From positions 1-32,616 of the forward strand of contig JAOPYG010000271.1 in the NCBI GenBank assembly GCA_025964685.1: DNA of 32,616 bases, read 5' to 3'. This document shows, in pieces, positions 1 to 9,280 of the stretch. Numbering within the stretch: position 1 is the first letter of the stretch; every line of letters begins with the position of its first letter. Source of the DNA: Actinoallomurus sp. Lineage in GTDB: Bacteria; Actinomycetota; Actinomycetes; Streptosporangiales; Streptosporangiaceae. A program made the translations under genes and the position numbers. Below the pieces are notes generated by a model. It did no database searches. It saw only the letters and a list, made by a program, of their open reading frames with translations, and was not told the DNA's origin.

Positions 1-1522
1 CGACTACGACGCCGACCACGTGCTGCTGCGCATGATCCGCTGCGTGAACGGCCAGGTCCAGGCCCGTCTGGACTGCCTGCCGAACTTCGACTACGGCCGC
101 TCGTGCGCGCAGTGGGAGTACGCCGGCCCCGGTTACCACGAGGCTCTGGCGGTCGGCGACGGTGTCGACCTCCGGCTGACCACCGACATGAACGTCGGCT
201 TCGAAGGACCCCTCGCCACCGCCCGTACGCTGCTCAAACAGGGCGACACGCGGTTCGTCACGCTCTCGTGGAGCGAGCACCGGCCGCCGGAGACGTACGA
301 CGAGGCGCAGAGCCGCCTGCTGTGGACCGTGCACCACTGGCAGCACTGGCTCGACCGCGGGCGCTTCCCCGACCACCCGTGGCGCAGCTTCCTCCAGCGC
401 AGCGCGCTCACGCTCAAGGGCCTGACGTACGCGCCGACCGGCGCCGTCGCCGCCGCGCCGACCACGTCACTGCCCGAGATGCCGGGCGGCGACCGCAACT
501 GGGACTACCGCTACACCTGGATCCGCGACTCCACGATGGCCCTGTGGGCCTTCTACACGCTCGGCTTCGACTGGGAGGCCAACGACTTCTTCTACTTCAT
601 CGCCGACGTCGCCGAGGCCTCCGGCGGGCACGTGCAGATCATGTACGGCGTCGACGGCCGCGCGAACCTGGACGAGATCGTGCTGGACCACCTCACCGGG
701 TACGACGGCGCCCGGCCCGTACGGGTCGGCAACGGCGCCTACCTGCAGGAGCAGCACGACGTCTGGGGCGGCATCATCGGCTCGATCTACCTGTACGTCC
801 GCAAGCGCGACCGGCTCGACGACCGGCTGTGGTCGATCATCGTCAAGCAGGTCGAGGTCTCGCTGGAGCACTGGCGCGGCCCGGACCACGGCATGTGGGA
901 GGTACGCGGCGAGCGCCGGCACTTCACCTCCTCCAAGCTCTTCTGCTGGATGGCCGCCCACCGCGGCGCGCAGCTGGCCCTGATCCGCGGCGACACCGAC
1001 CGGGCGATGGAGTGGCAGGAGGCCGCCGACGAGATCCACGCCGACATCCTGGAGCACGCCGTGGACGACCGCGGCGTCTTCGTCCAGCACTACGAGACGA
1101 CGGCACTCGACGCGTCGGCGCTGCTCATCCCGCTGGTCGGCTTCCTGCCGCCGGACGACGAACGCGTCCGCGCGACGATCTTCGCGATCGCCGACGAGCT
1201 GACCGAGGACGACCTCGTCTACCGCTACTGGCCGAGCGAGACCGACGACGGGTTCGGCTGCTCCGAGGGAGCCTTCACGATGTGCTCGTTCTGGCTCGTC
1301 TCGGCGTTCGTGCTGATCGGCGAGCTGGACCGCGCGACCGCGCTCTGCGAGAAGATCCTTTCCTACGCCAGCCCGCTGCAGCTGTACGCCGAGGAGATCG
1401 CCGTGCACAGCGGCCGCCACCTGGGCAACTTTCCGCAGGCATTCACCCACCTGGCCCTGATCAACGCGGTGATGTCGGTCATCCGCGCCCAGCGCCGCGA
1501 ACGCCGCGAACCCTTCGTGTGA
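1..1522 (+). CDS. Glycoside hydrolase family 15 protein (trehalase/glucoamylase type), 5' truncated
   Basis: This is the C-terminal part of a GH15 enzyme, the family that removes glucose from alpha-glucosides; actinobacterial members include trehalases. The open frame runs off the left edge, so the true start lies outside the window; about 507 residues are visible. The GH15 hallmark NWDYRYTWIRDS lies near 500-535. A WEVRG segment with a Glu codon at 899-901 fits the general acid. The paired Glu codons at 1391-1396 (LYAEEI), followed by HLGNFPQAFTHLALI, fit the general base and the conserved family C-terminus. No signal peptide can be judged because the N-terminus is missing. Substrate (trehalose or another alpha-glucoside) cannot be decided from sequence alone. 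The gene ends normally with TGA and is followed by decayed sequence. Confidence 0.93.
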   Translation, partial: DYDADHVLLRMIRCVNGQVQARLDCLPNFDYGRSCAQWEYAGPGYHEALAVGDGVDLRLTTDMNVGFEGPLATARTLLKQGDTRFVTLSWSEHRPPETYDEAQSRLLWTVHHWQHWLDRGRFPDHPWRSFLQRSALTLKGLTYAPTGAVAAAPTTSLPEMPGGDRNWDYRYTWIRDSTMALWAFYTLGFDWEANDFFYFIADVAEASGGHVQIMYGVDGRANLDEIVLDHLTGYDGARPVRVGNGAYLQEQHDVWGGIIGSIYLYVRKRDRLDDRLWSIIVKQVEVSLEHWRGPDHGMWEVRGERRHFTSSKLFCWMAAHRGAQLALIRGDTDRAMEWQEAADEIHADILEHAVDDRGVFVQHYETTALDASALLIPLVGFLPPDDERVRATIFAIADELTEDDLVYRYWPSETDDGFGCSEGAFTMCSFWLVSAFVLIGELDRATALCEKILSYASPLQLYAEEIAVHSGRHLGNFPQAFTHLALINAVMSVIRAQRRERREPFV

Positions 1523-1525
1523 TCC

Positions 1526-1711
1526 TCACGCGCCGGTGATCGCCCACACCGTCTTGCCGCCCTCGTCCTCAAGGCGCCACCCTCAGTCCTTCGAACATGC
1601 CTCCACGAGCAGCAGACCGCGCCCGTCCACCTGGTCGACCGAACGCCGCCGCCGATCCGGCAGCGCCTCACTGCCATCCCGTACCTCGATGAGCGCCGCC
1701 CCGCCCTGCAC
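1526..1711 (-). pseudogene. Remnant of a SpoIIAB/RsbW-like ATP-binding (HATPase) protein
   Basis: Read on the minus strand, this stretch gives GGAALIEVRDGSEALPD, then DGRGLLLVEACSKD, an in-frame TGA (plus positions 1583-1585), then GWRLEDEGGKTVWAITGA and a stop. This is the C-terminal half of the serine-kinase-like ATPase domain common in streptomycete and actinomadura regulators: V/IEV.D, DGRGLLLVE and GKTVWA blocks. In intact relatives a Trp often stands where the TGA is, so a single TGG-to-TGA change would explain the break. The N-terminal half is absent. It is therefore a dead fragment, downstream of and convergent with the GH15 gene. Family recognition is by eye. Confidence 0.6.
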
Positions 1712-1873
1712 GCCGCCCCCTCGGCTTCGCAGCAGGCGACGAAGACGTCTCCGCAGGTCGAGGGGGCGGGAGCCGGATCTTTGTGCCAGCGAGGCCGGCC
1801 ACGGCCAATCTCATCGTCCCCAGCACATCCACGACCGCCACCGGCTCCCCCAGCCCCAGATCAGGAGGACGCG

Positions 1874-2136
1874 TCACCACCCGCTCATGAACGCGGCCCG
1901 CCACCGGCCCGTACCGCCGGGCACGAGGAGCGTGTGCGCCGGTCCGACGGTCGAGGTCCTCGTCGGGCAGCAACCGCAGGCCGCTGGACGTACGCACCGG
2001 GGTCCGACCCGGGCCCGGCGATGGTGATCCCGTACGGCCGCCCCGCGCTGGCGCCGGCCCCGGCGAACACCCCCAGCGGCCCGGTCACGTCAAGGCTCTG
2101 TACGCCCTGGAAGACGACGATCAGCACGCTCGTCAT
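1874..2136 (-). pseudogene. Frameshifted N-terminal fragment of a GlxA-type (DJ-1/PfpI + AraC) regulator
   Basis: Starting at the ATG at 2136 the minus strand reads TSVLIVVFQGVQSLDVTGPLG, the standard opening of GlxA-family regulators, with an N-terminal DJ-1/PfpI domain and normally a C-terminal AraC helix-turn-helix. After about 40 residues the frame is lost. The next family block (VRTSSGLRLLPDEDLDRRTGA) is in a second frame, and the following one (TLLVPGGTGR, the usual DTLLVPGG strand) is in a third. At least two indels are therefore needed. The frames then end at TGA codons (plus 1885-1887 and 1874-1876). Nothing resembling the AraC domain follows; instead the ATPase-domain remnant lies beyond. 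Clear pseudogene. Confidence 0.7.
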
Positions 2137-2205
2137 GAGCCTCACCCTGACAGCGCGCGGTCATGGCAGCAATGACACGTATCCCACGTTTCCTGCAATG
2201 CCCGG

Positions 2206-2384
2206 TCACCGCACGAGGCCGCCGATGACCGTGGTCACGACCTTGCGAACGGCTTCGGCCTCCGGCGGCGCGGCTTTGCGGTCGGCGAACAGCAGGTGCC
2301 CCGCCCCGATAAGCGTGGGCGCGAGCGTGTCGACGTCGGCGTCGGCGGCGATCGCCCGGCCGAAGGTCAGTGCGGTCGGCGCAG
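2206..2384 (-). pseudogene. C-terminal tail of a second TetR-family regulator
   Basis: Immediately beyond the stop of the intact TetR gene, a different minus-strand frame reads TALTFGRAIAADADVDTLAP, then TLIGAGHLLFADRKAAPP and a tail EAVRKVVTTVIGGLVR with a stop at 2206. This pattern (D..VDTLAPTLIGAGHLLFA...VVTTV) is familiar as the C-terminus of some actinobacterial TetR proteins. It has no start codon, no helix-turn-helix and no room for one, since it abuts and slightly overlaps the intact gene. It is best read as a leftover of a deleted or recombined paralogue. Family assignment is from pattern memory. Confidence 0.55.
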
Positions 2385-2960
2385 TCCTGCGATGAGCAGC
2401 TCGACCAGCCGACGCGCGTCGTAGCGAGGATTGGCGCCGGCGCCCGCACAGAGGCCCCCGACGCCACGCATGAGCTCGTAGGCGTCCACGCCCGAGCGGA
2501 TCTCGCCCGAACCGGCCGCGGCGTTGAGCAGCCGGGCGCACACGGGCTCGAGCCGCTCCAGGAAGTACGAGTGCAGGGGGTCGAAACAGGGGTCGTCGGA
2601 CTGCAGCACGGCGGCGAGTCCCTGCTTGGTGACCACGAAGTCGACGAAGAGGTCGATCCACTCCCCCATCGCGGCGTACGGAGTCGCGCTGTTCGCCAGC
2701 AGGGAAGGGCCGGCCTCGGCGAGGGCCTCGACCTGGTACCGGTAGACGGCGACGATGAGATCCGCTCGCGTCGGGAAGTGGCGGTAGATCGTGGCCGTCC
2801 CGACGCCGGCCTTGGCCGCGATGTCGCGGATCGGCGCCTCCACGCCGGACGTGACGAAGACCGCGGCGGCCGCGTTGAGCAGGGTCTCCTCGTTGCGGCG
2901 CGCGTCCGCCCGCTTGGGCCTGGGCGCCCGCTCCTCGCCCCGATCGCTTCCGCTCACCAC
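2367..2960 (-). CDS. TetR/AcrR-family transcriptional repressor
   Basis: A 197-residue TetR regulator. The DNA-binding domain is visible at about residues 20-70: RRNEETLLNAAAAVF, then IRDIAAKAGVGTATIYRHFPTRADLI, the classic TetR helix-turn-helix with recognition helix GTATIYRHF. The remainder is an alpha-helical ligand-binding and dimerisation domain ending ARRLVELLIAGLRRPH, a normal family terminus. Two consecutive GTG codons (2960 and 2957) can start it, preceded by a GGAGGGGG-type ribosome site. It is divergent from an alpha/beta hydrolase gene, and the shared 115-bp intergenic region holds two identical-type inverted repeats. Autoregulation and control of the hydrolase are therefore the natural inference. 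The inducing ligand is unknown. Confidence 0.93.
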   Translation of the reverse strand: MVSGSDRGEERAPRPKRADARRNEETLLNAAAAVFVTSGVEAPIRDIAAKAGVGTATIYRHFPTRADLIVAVYRYQVEALAEAGPSLLANSATPYAAMGEWIDLFVDFVVTKQGLAAVLQSDDPCFDPLHSYFLERLEPVCARLLNAAAGSGEIRSGVDAYELMRGVGGLCAGAGANPRYDARRLVELLIAGLRRPH

Positions 2961-2989
2961 ACCGCCCCCTCCGCCACCGACTTCACTAA

Positions 2990-3031
2990 ACGGGACGTTG
3001 TCCCGTATGTTCGATCCGGGACGCCGTCCCG
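2990..3031. promoter_or_regulatory. Twin operator for the TetR/hydrolase divergent promoter
   Basis: Two inverted repeats of the same design occur: ACGGGAC-GTT-GTCCCGT at 2990-3006 and CGGGAC-GCC-GTCCCG at 3017-3031. Arms are identical (CGGGAC/GTCCCG), spacers are 3 bp, and the centres are 26 bp apart. They lie between the divergent TetR and hydrolase starts. Size and symmetry are typical of TetR-family operators. Binding is inferred, not shown. Confidence 0.7.
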
Positions 3032-3075
3032 ATTATCCATCTTCGCAGATCACGACGGCAAAGAAGGGCGTTTCA

Positions 3076-4020
3076 ATGAACGCATCGACCATGGCGACAC
3101 CGGACGTCGCCATCAGCGCACCCACGTCGATCGTCTCGGTGAAACCGGTGCTGCTGTCAGCACCGGGCCGCGGCGAAGACCTGAAAGTGAGAGTGTCCGC
3201 GCCGACGATCGGACGCGAACTACCGATCATTGTCTTCTCGCACGGCTTCGGCTCATCGTTGGACGGTTACGGCCCGTTGGCCGACTTCTGGGCCGCTCAC
3301 GGCTTCGTGGTCGTCCAACCCACCCATCTCGACTCCAGGACGGTGGGTCTTCCCCAGGACGATCCCCGCACGCCGCGGCTCTGGCGTTTCCGCGTCGAGG
3401 ACATGAAACACGTCCTCGACCAGCTCGATCTCCTCGAAGCCGCCGTTCCCGGCCTCAGCGGCCGCCTCGACCGAAGCCGCATCGCCGCGGCCGGACACTC
3501 CTTCGGCGGCCAGACGGCGGGCAATCTGCTGGGCTTGCGCGTCCTCGATCCGGTGAGCGGGACCGAGGAGGACCTGTCGGACCCGCGGATCAAAGCAGGC
3601 GTGCTGCTCGCCACGGCCGGCAAGGGCGGAGCCGACCTGACACCGTTCGCAGCCGAGCACTTCCCCTTCATGAACCCGAGCTTCGCGCACATGACCACAC
3701 CGGCCCTGGTGGTCGCCGGGGACAAGGACGACTCCCCGCTGTCCGTCAGGGGACCGGAGTGGCTCGCCGACCCGTACTTCCTGAGCCCGGGCGACAAGAG
3801 CCTGCTCACCCTGTTCGGGGCGGAACACTCGCTCGGCGGCATCCCCGGCTACGAAGTCAAGGAGACGACGGACGAGCACACCGAACGCGTCGCCTTGATC
3901 CAGCGGCTCACCTGGGCCTACCTTCGTCATGCGCTCGGCATCGACGATGCCGGCTGGACCAGGGCCCGCACCGCTCTGACGAACGGCGACCATCCACTGG
4001 GCCGACTCGAGTCCAAGTGA
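3076..4020 (+). CDS. Alpha/beta-hydrolase (chlorophyllase / PAF-acetylhydrolase-like esterase)
   Basis: A 314-residue serine hydrolase. The ATG at 3076 is chosen because an AAGAAGGG ribosome site lies 7 bases upstream and upstream in-frame codons run back through the operators. The oxyanion-hole strand IIVFSHGFGS is at residues 51-60 and the nucleophile elbow GHSFGG puts the catalytic Ser at 142. AGDKDDS offers the acid (D216 or D218) and GAEHSLGG the catalytic His at 251. No signal peptide or transmembrane segment is visible, so it is probably cytoplasmic. Natural substrate unknown; similar proteins hydrolyse esters. Divergent from TetR and probably repressed by it. The downstream gene (glyS) is convergent. 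Confidence 0.88.
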   Translation: MNASTMATPDVAISAPTSIVSVKPVLLSAPGRGEDLKVRVSAPTIGRELPIIVFSHGFGSSLDGYGPLADFWAAHGFVVVQPTHLDSRTVGLPQDDPRTPRLWRFRVEDMKHVLDQLDLLEAAVPGLSGRLDRSRIAAAGHSFGGQTAGNLLGLRVLDPVSGTEEDLSDPRIKAGVLLATAGKGGADLTPFAAEHFPFMNPSFAHMTTPALVVAGDKDDSPLSVRGPEWLADPYFLSPGDKSLLTLFGAEHSLGGIPGYEVKETTDEHTERVALIQRLTWAYLRHALGIDDAGWTRARTALTNGDHPLGRLESK

Positions 4021-4056
4021 ACCCTCCACGCCCCGGCACGCGGTGAGCCAAGGTCG

Positions 4057-5445
<1,389 letters not shown>

Positions 5446-5500
5446 GAGTGATCTCCATCCGGCTGGCGGTCGGCGGTGTTCCCCGCGAATACGACATATG

Positions 5501-5538
5501 GCGCCGGCCTCACCGACCTGCGGTGACGGCCCCGGCGC
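5501..5538 (-). terminator. Hairpin between the DUF1906 gene and glyS
   Basis: GCGCCGG (5501-5507) can pair with CCGGCGC (5532-5538), enclosing a second pair CACCG/CGGTG (5511-5515 / 5521-5525). It lies 115 bp past the stop of the upstream same-strand gene and 55 bp before glyS. It could end the DUF1906 transcript or be part of the glyS 5' leader; no U-tract follows, as is usual in high-GC genomes. A TAAGCT -10-like hexamer (minus strand, 5555-5550) just upstream would make it leader RNA. Confidence 0.35.
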
Positions 5539-5652
5539 CCAGGATCTTCAGCTTAGGACACCCGCGGCCGTGCGGTGCCCCGAAACGCCCTCGTGGCGCC
5601 TCAGGAGTGTCACGCGGCCCCACCAGCCTCTGACCTGCGCGGCGCCGGCCGG

Positions 5653-6840
5653 TCAGCCCACATCGCCGTCGACGGCGTCGCTGTCGATCTTCAGCTTTAC
5701 GCCGCCGTGCTTCTCGACGTGGTCGCCGTGGTACTGCTTGATCCGGTGGTGACCGGCCCACCAGTCGTCGTCCATGTAACGGTCGCTCCAGACGCCGGCC
5801 TTGTGGTCCCAGTGCGCGAACCAGATGGCCGTGGGCTTGCTGATGCCGTCCGCCCCGCCCAGGTCGCGGATGCCCGACGCCACGCTGCTGTAGACGCCCG
5901 GGGTGTACTCCAGGGCGCGCAGGCCCTTCGTCCAGGAGTCGAGGAACATCAGCACCGCCTGCCGGCACGACGAGCCGCGGCCGTACGCCTCCAGGTCCAT
6001 GTAGACCGGGGTGCCCGGCGGCAGGCCGAGGGCCACGGCGCGGTTCACCGCGTCCACGGCCGACAGCTGGCCGGCGAGCGCGGCGGTCGCGGCGGAGAAA
6101 CGCGGCCGCGAGGAGGTGCAGGGCGCCTGCGGCCCGACGTACGTCGGGATCAGCCGCCAGCCCATCGCCCGCACCGCCGCCACCCAGCCGCGCGACAGCC
6201 GCCCGTCCCCGCAGGCGCGGGCCGGGCCGCCGATGTAGATGTTCGCGGCCACGAAGTCGGCGTGCCAGGCGCGCATCGCCGTCAGTGAGGGCGCCGAGCA
6301 GGTGTCGAAGCCGGCGCCGCTGACCCATCGCCGCCGCTCGCCGCTCCGGCGCTCCTCGCCGTGCGCCGCCGGCGCGGGCACCGGCGCGATCTGGCCGAGC
6401 AGGTGGTCCAGCTCCCCCGAGCCGGTCCCGTACGAGCCGGTGACCAGCACCCCGGCGCCAGGGACGGCCGCCCGGATCTCGCCGGTCTCGCGTGCGGTCA
6501 GGGCGGGCAGTCCGGCCACGGTGGTCCGCGCCGGAGAGCCGGTGCCGAGCAGGCCCGTCGCGAACGAGGCCGTCTGCCCGGTGAGCGGCTCGACGTGCAG
6601 CGCCTCGGTGCGGCCGACGGCGTGCGCCGGGCAGAACTGGTCCTCCCCCGCCGTGCCGAGGTAGATCGCGTGGCGGTCGAAGCGCACGCACTCGGTGGAG
6701 CGGGGGCCGAGGCGGTACACCGGCCAGCCGGAGGGCACGGTGATCCTCAGGCCCTGGTAGTCGACGGTCGTGTCCGCGTGCGCCGGCGGTCCCGGGATGA
6801 GAGCCACCAGAACGCAGGCGAGCAGGCCGGCACGTCGCAT
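5653..6840 (-). CDS. Secreted protein with C-terminal DUF1906 glycoside-hydrolase-like domain
   Basis: A 395-residue exported protein. The signal peptide MRRAGLLACVLVALIPGPPA-HA has probable cleavage before DTTVDYQ at residue 23. Residues about 23-170 form an N-terminal region without a family I recognise. Residues about 176-395 match the DUF1906 (GH25-related TIM-barrel) family: GAGFDTCSAPSLTAM at the start, then NIYIGGP, LIPTYVGPQAP, VYMDLEAYG, TPGVYSSVASGI and IWFAHWD. These acidic strand ends resemble the active-site positions of lysozyme-like hydrolases, but activity is not established for this family. The open frame continues upstream to 7320, but that part is antisense to other genes; the ATG at 6840 followed by a perfect signal peptide is the convincing start. 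Monocistronic in appearance. Confidence 0.85.
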   Translation of the reverse strand: MRRAGLLACVLVALIPGPPAHADTTVDYQGLRITVPSGWPVYRLGPRSTECVRFDRHAIYLGTAGEDQFCPAHAVGRTEALHVEPLTGQTASFATGLLGTGSPARTTVAGLPALTARETGEIRAAVPGAGVLVTGSYGTGSGELDHLLGQIAPVPAPAAHGEERRSGERRRWVSGAGFDTCSAPSLTAMRAWHADFVAANIYIGGPARACGDGRLSRGWVAAVRAMGWRLIPTYVGPQAPCTSSRPRFSAATAALAGQLSAVDAVNRAVALGLPPGTPVYMDLEAYGRGSSCRQAVLMFLDSWTKGLRALEYTPGVYSSVASGIRDLGGADGISKPTAIWFAHWDHKAGVWSDRYMDDDWWAGHHRIKQYHGDHVEKHGGVKLKIDSDAVDGDVG

Positions 6841-6853
6841 GCGTCCCCCAGAG

Positions 6854-6873
6854 ATCGTCGTCCGTACGACGAT
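6854..6873. promoter_or_regulatory. Inverted repeat in the 5' region of the DUF1906 gene
   Basis: ATCGTCGT-CCGT-ACGACGAT is an 8-bp perfect dyad with a 4-bp spacer, 13 bases upstream of the DUF1906 start. A further GATCGTC half-site follows at 6874-6880. It may be an operator or a small 5'-UTR hairpin; the cognate factor is unknown. Confidence 0.4.
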
Positions 6874-6950
6874 GATCGTCAGGTGAGGCACCACGGGCGG
6901 GGAGCGCGCGGCGTACTTGTGAGGTATTTCGGGCGGGCTCGCCCCGCTCT

Positions 6951-7238
6951 TTACTCGGGCGAGTCGACGATCTCGTACGCCCCGGCCTCGTCGATGGCGA
7001 GCGCGGACAGCGGGATGAGCGCCACGCGGACGTCGTAGGCGCCGAGGGCGCGCCGGTAGAAGCCCGCGCCGCCCCAGTCGGTCACCATCGCCCAGAGCTC
7101 GGGGTCGTCGACCGCGCGGCCGAGACGGCCGGCGCGGTGTCCCGCGCTGCCCTCCAGGGCGCGCAGGACCTCCTGGGCCGTACGGACGAAGTCGGCGGCC
7201 TGGGCCTCGGGAACGCGGTAACGGGTGATCGCCAGCAC
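6951..7238 (-). CDS. Small ABM-fold (antibiotic biosynthesis monooxygenase-like) protein
   Basis: A 95-residue protein that fits the dimeric ferredoxin-like ABM superfamily. It opens LAITRYRVPEAQAADFVRTA, has a central AMVTDWGGAGFYRRALGAYDV and ends AIDEAGAYEIV. The GTG at 7238 is preferred because the family begins exactly with this beta strand; the longer frame upstream overlaps the divergent gene. Relatives range from heme-degrading and quinol monooxygenases to proteins of unknown role, so the reaction cannot be named. No cofactor motif is evident. Its neighbour is a divergent small membrane protein starting 65 bp away. Confidence 0.75.
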   Translation of the reverse strand: MLAITRYRVPEAQAADFVRTAQEVLRALEGSAGHRAGRLGRAVDDPELWAMVTDWGGAGFYRRALGAYDVRVALIPLSALAIDEAGAYEIVDSPE

Positions 7239-7303
7239 CCGACCATGATGCCGGACCCGTGGCGGCGCTCCCACCGGTGCCGTGGATACGACACCATGGT
7301 GGG

Positions 7304-7579
7304 GTGTCATCGAAATCCACGATCCGGCGTCAGAGCGCCGTGTTCCTCCTGTACGTGCACCAGCTGCCCCGGTGGGTGCCGCTGATCGTGCTGCCCGCCC
7401 TGCTCATCGCGGGCCTGGCCGTACCCGGGGTGCTGGGCGCGGTCGCGCTGCTCCTGCTGGCGCTCGTCGTCTGGTTCCTGTTCATGGCCACGCCTCCGCG
7501 CAATCCCGCGCATCGCGTGCTCCGGCTCGCCGTTCCGCTGCTTCTCCTGGTGGTGGCGGCCGTGAAGCTGTTCACATGA
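7304..7579 (+). CDS. Small membrane protein (DUF6703-like)
   Basis: A 91-residue protein beginning at GTG 7304 (VSSKSTIRRQSAVFLLYVHQ). It has two or three hydrophobic segments: LIVLPALLIAGLAVPGVLGAV, ALLLLALVVWFLFMA and [18 protein letters not shown]. The RRQSAVFLLYVHQLPRWV opening resembles the actinobacterial DUF6703 family of unknown function; that match is from memory. The start is supported by loss of coding character upstream and by divergence from the ABM gene. No operon partner: the znu promoter follows 25 bp after its stop. Confidence 0.72.
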   Translation: MSSKSTIRRQSAVFLLYVHQLPRWVPLIVLPALLIAGLAVPGVLGAVALLLLALVVWFLFMATPPRNPAHRVLRLAVPLLLLVVAAVKLFT

Positions 7580-7604
7580 CGGCGTCGCCCGCTATATCGC
7601 GGTT

Positions 7605-7640
7605 TTGACAATCATTTTCATGTTCGACCATACTTTGCAG
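7605..7640 (+). promoter_or_regulatory. znu operon promoter with overlapping Zur box
   Basis: A consensus -35 TTGACA (7605-7610) is followed by 18 bp and the -10 CATACT (7629-7634). Six bases later is the GTG of znuA (7641), so the transcript is probably leaderless. TGACAATCATTTTCA (7606-7620) is a 7-1-7 dyad with one mismatch that matches the actinobacterial Zur consensus TGAAAATGATTTTCA. It covers the -35, so zinc-loaded Zur would block RNA polymerase. The zur gene is last in this operon, implying autoregulation. Confidence 0.85.
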
Positions 7641-8524
7641 GTGCGTCCATCACTCCTGCCCATCGTCCTGGTCGCGGCGCTACTCGCGAGCGGGTGCGGG
7701 GCACGGGCGAACGGCGGCGGCAAGCCCACGATCACCGCGGCGTTCTATCCGCTCGCCTGGCTGGCGACCCAGGTCGGCGGCCCCGGCGTCCACGTGCAGA
7801 ACCTCACCAGGCCCGGCGCCGAACCCCACGACCTGGAGCTGACGCCGCGGCAGATCATCGACGTCGGTGAGTCCACGCTCGCCTTCTACGTCAAGGGCGT
7901 GCAGCCCGCCGTCGACAAGGCCGTACGCGAACACGCCAAGCACCACTCACTCGACGCCGAGACCGTGGTCACCACCCTGCCCGCGCCGCAGGACGAGGCC
8001 GCCGACGGCGCGGCCGACCCGCATCTGTGGCTCGACCCGTCGCGGTTCGCCACCGTGGCCACCGCCCTCGGCGAGCGGCTCGCCCGCGCCGACGCCGCGA
8101 ACGCCGCCGGCTACCGCTCCCGCGCCGCCCAGGTGGTCACGCGGCTGAACGCCCTCGACCAGGAGTTCCGTACGGGCCTGCGGCAGTGCGCGCGCAAGGA
8201 GATCGTCACCGGCCACTCCGCCTTCGGCTACCTCGCCGCGCGGTACGGACTGCGGCAGGTCGGGGTGTCCGGACTGGACCCTGAGAGCGAGCCGTCGCCC
8301 CGGCGCATCGCCGAGCTGACCGGGCTGATCCATCGGACCGGCGCGACCACCGTCTTCACCGAGACCCTCGCGAGCCCCAAGACGGCCGCCACGCTCGCCC
8401 AGGAGGCCGGCGTGCGCACCGAGGTGCTCGACCCGATCGAGGGCGTCAAGCAGGGCTCCCACGACGACTACTTCTCCATCATGCGCCGCGACCTCGCGAC
8501 GCTCCGGCCCGCGCTGGGGTGCAC

Positions 8525-8528
<4 letters not shown>
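7641..8528 (+). CDS. znuA: Zinc ABC transporter substrate-binding lipoprotein
   Basis: Captures Zn2+ outside the membrane for the ZnuBC importer (cluster A-I, ZinT/TroA type fold). With GTG 7641 as start the 295-residue protein opens MRPSLLPIVLVAALLASGC, a lipoprotein signal with lipobox ASGC and the lipidated Cys at 19. Earlier in-frame starts (TTG 7605, ATG 7620) would place coding sequence over the promoter and Zur box and spoil the signal peptide. Metal ligands can be read as the His in GAEPHDLELTP, the His in ADPHLWLDP, the His in VTGHSAFGYLA and an acidic residue in FTETLASP or VLDPIEG. The long His/Asp-rich loop of many ZnuA proteins is short here (about DEAADGAADPH). Overlaps znuC by 4 bases (ATGA). 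Confidence 0.93.

Positions 8529-9276
<748 letters not shown>

Positions 9277-9280
<4 letters not shown>

Noticed and set aside
467..1450. Long minus-strand open frame opposite the GH15 gene
   Set aside because: Composition-driven shadow of a high-GC gene; low-complexity Val/Asp/Arg-rich product with no recognisable domain.
5613..5624. T-box-like core (GGTGGGGCCGCG on the minus strand) upstream of glyS
   Set aside because: One mismatch at a key position (ACC to GCC), about 170 bases from the start codon, and no specifier stem can be placed without entering the upstream gene. Probably chance in GC-rich DNA.
6841..7320. In-frame N-terminal extension of the DUF1906 gene
   Set aside because: It is antisense to the ABM and small membrane protein genes and would bury an excellent signal peptide that starts at 6840.
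7605..7640. TTG 7605 or ATG 7620 as the znuA start
   Set aside because: Both would place coding sequence over the -35, Zur box and -10, and would put extra residues before a perfect lipoprotein signal.
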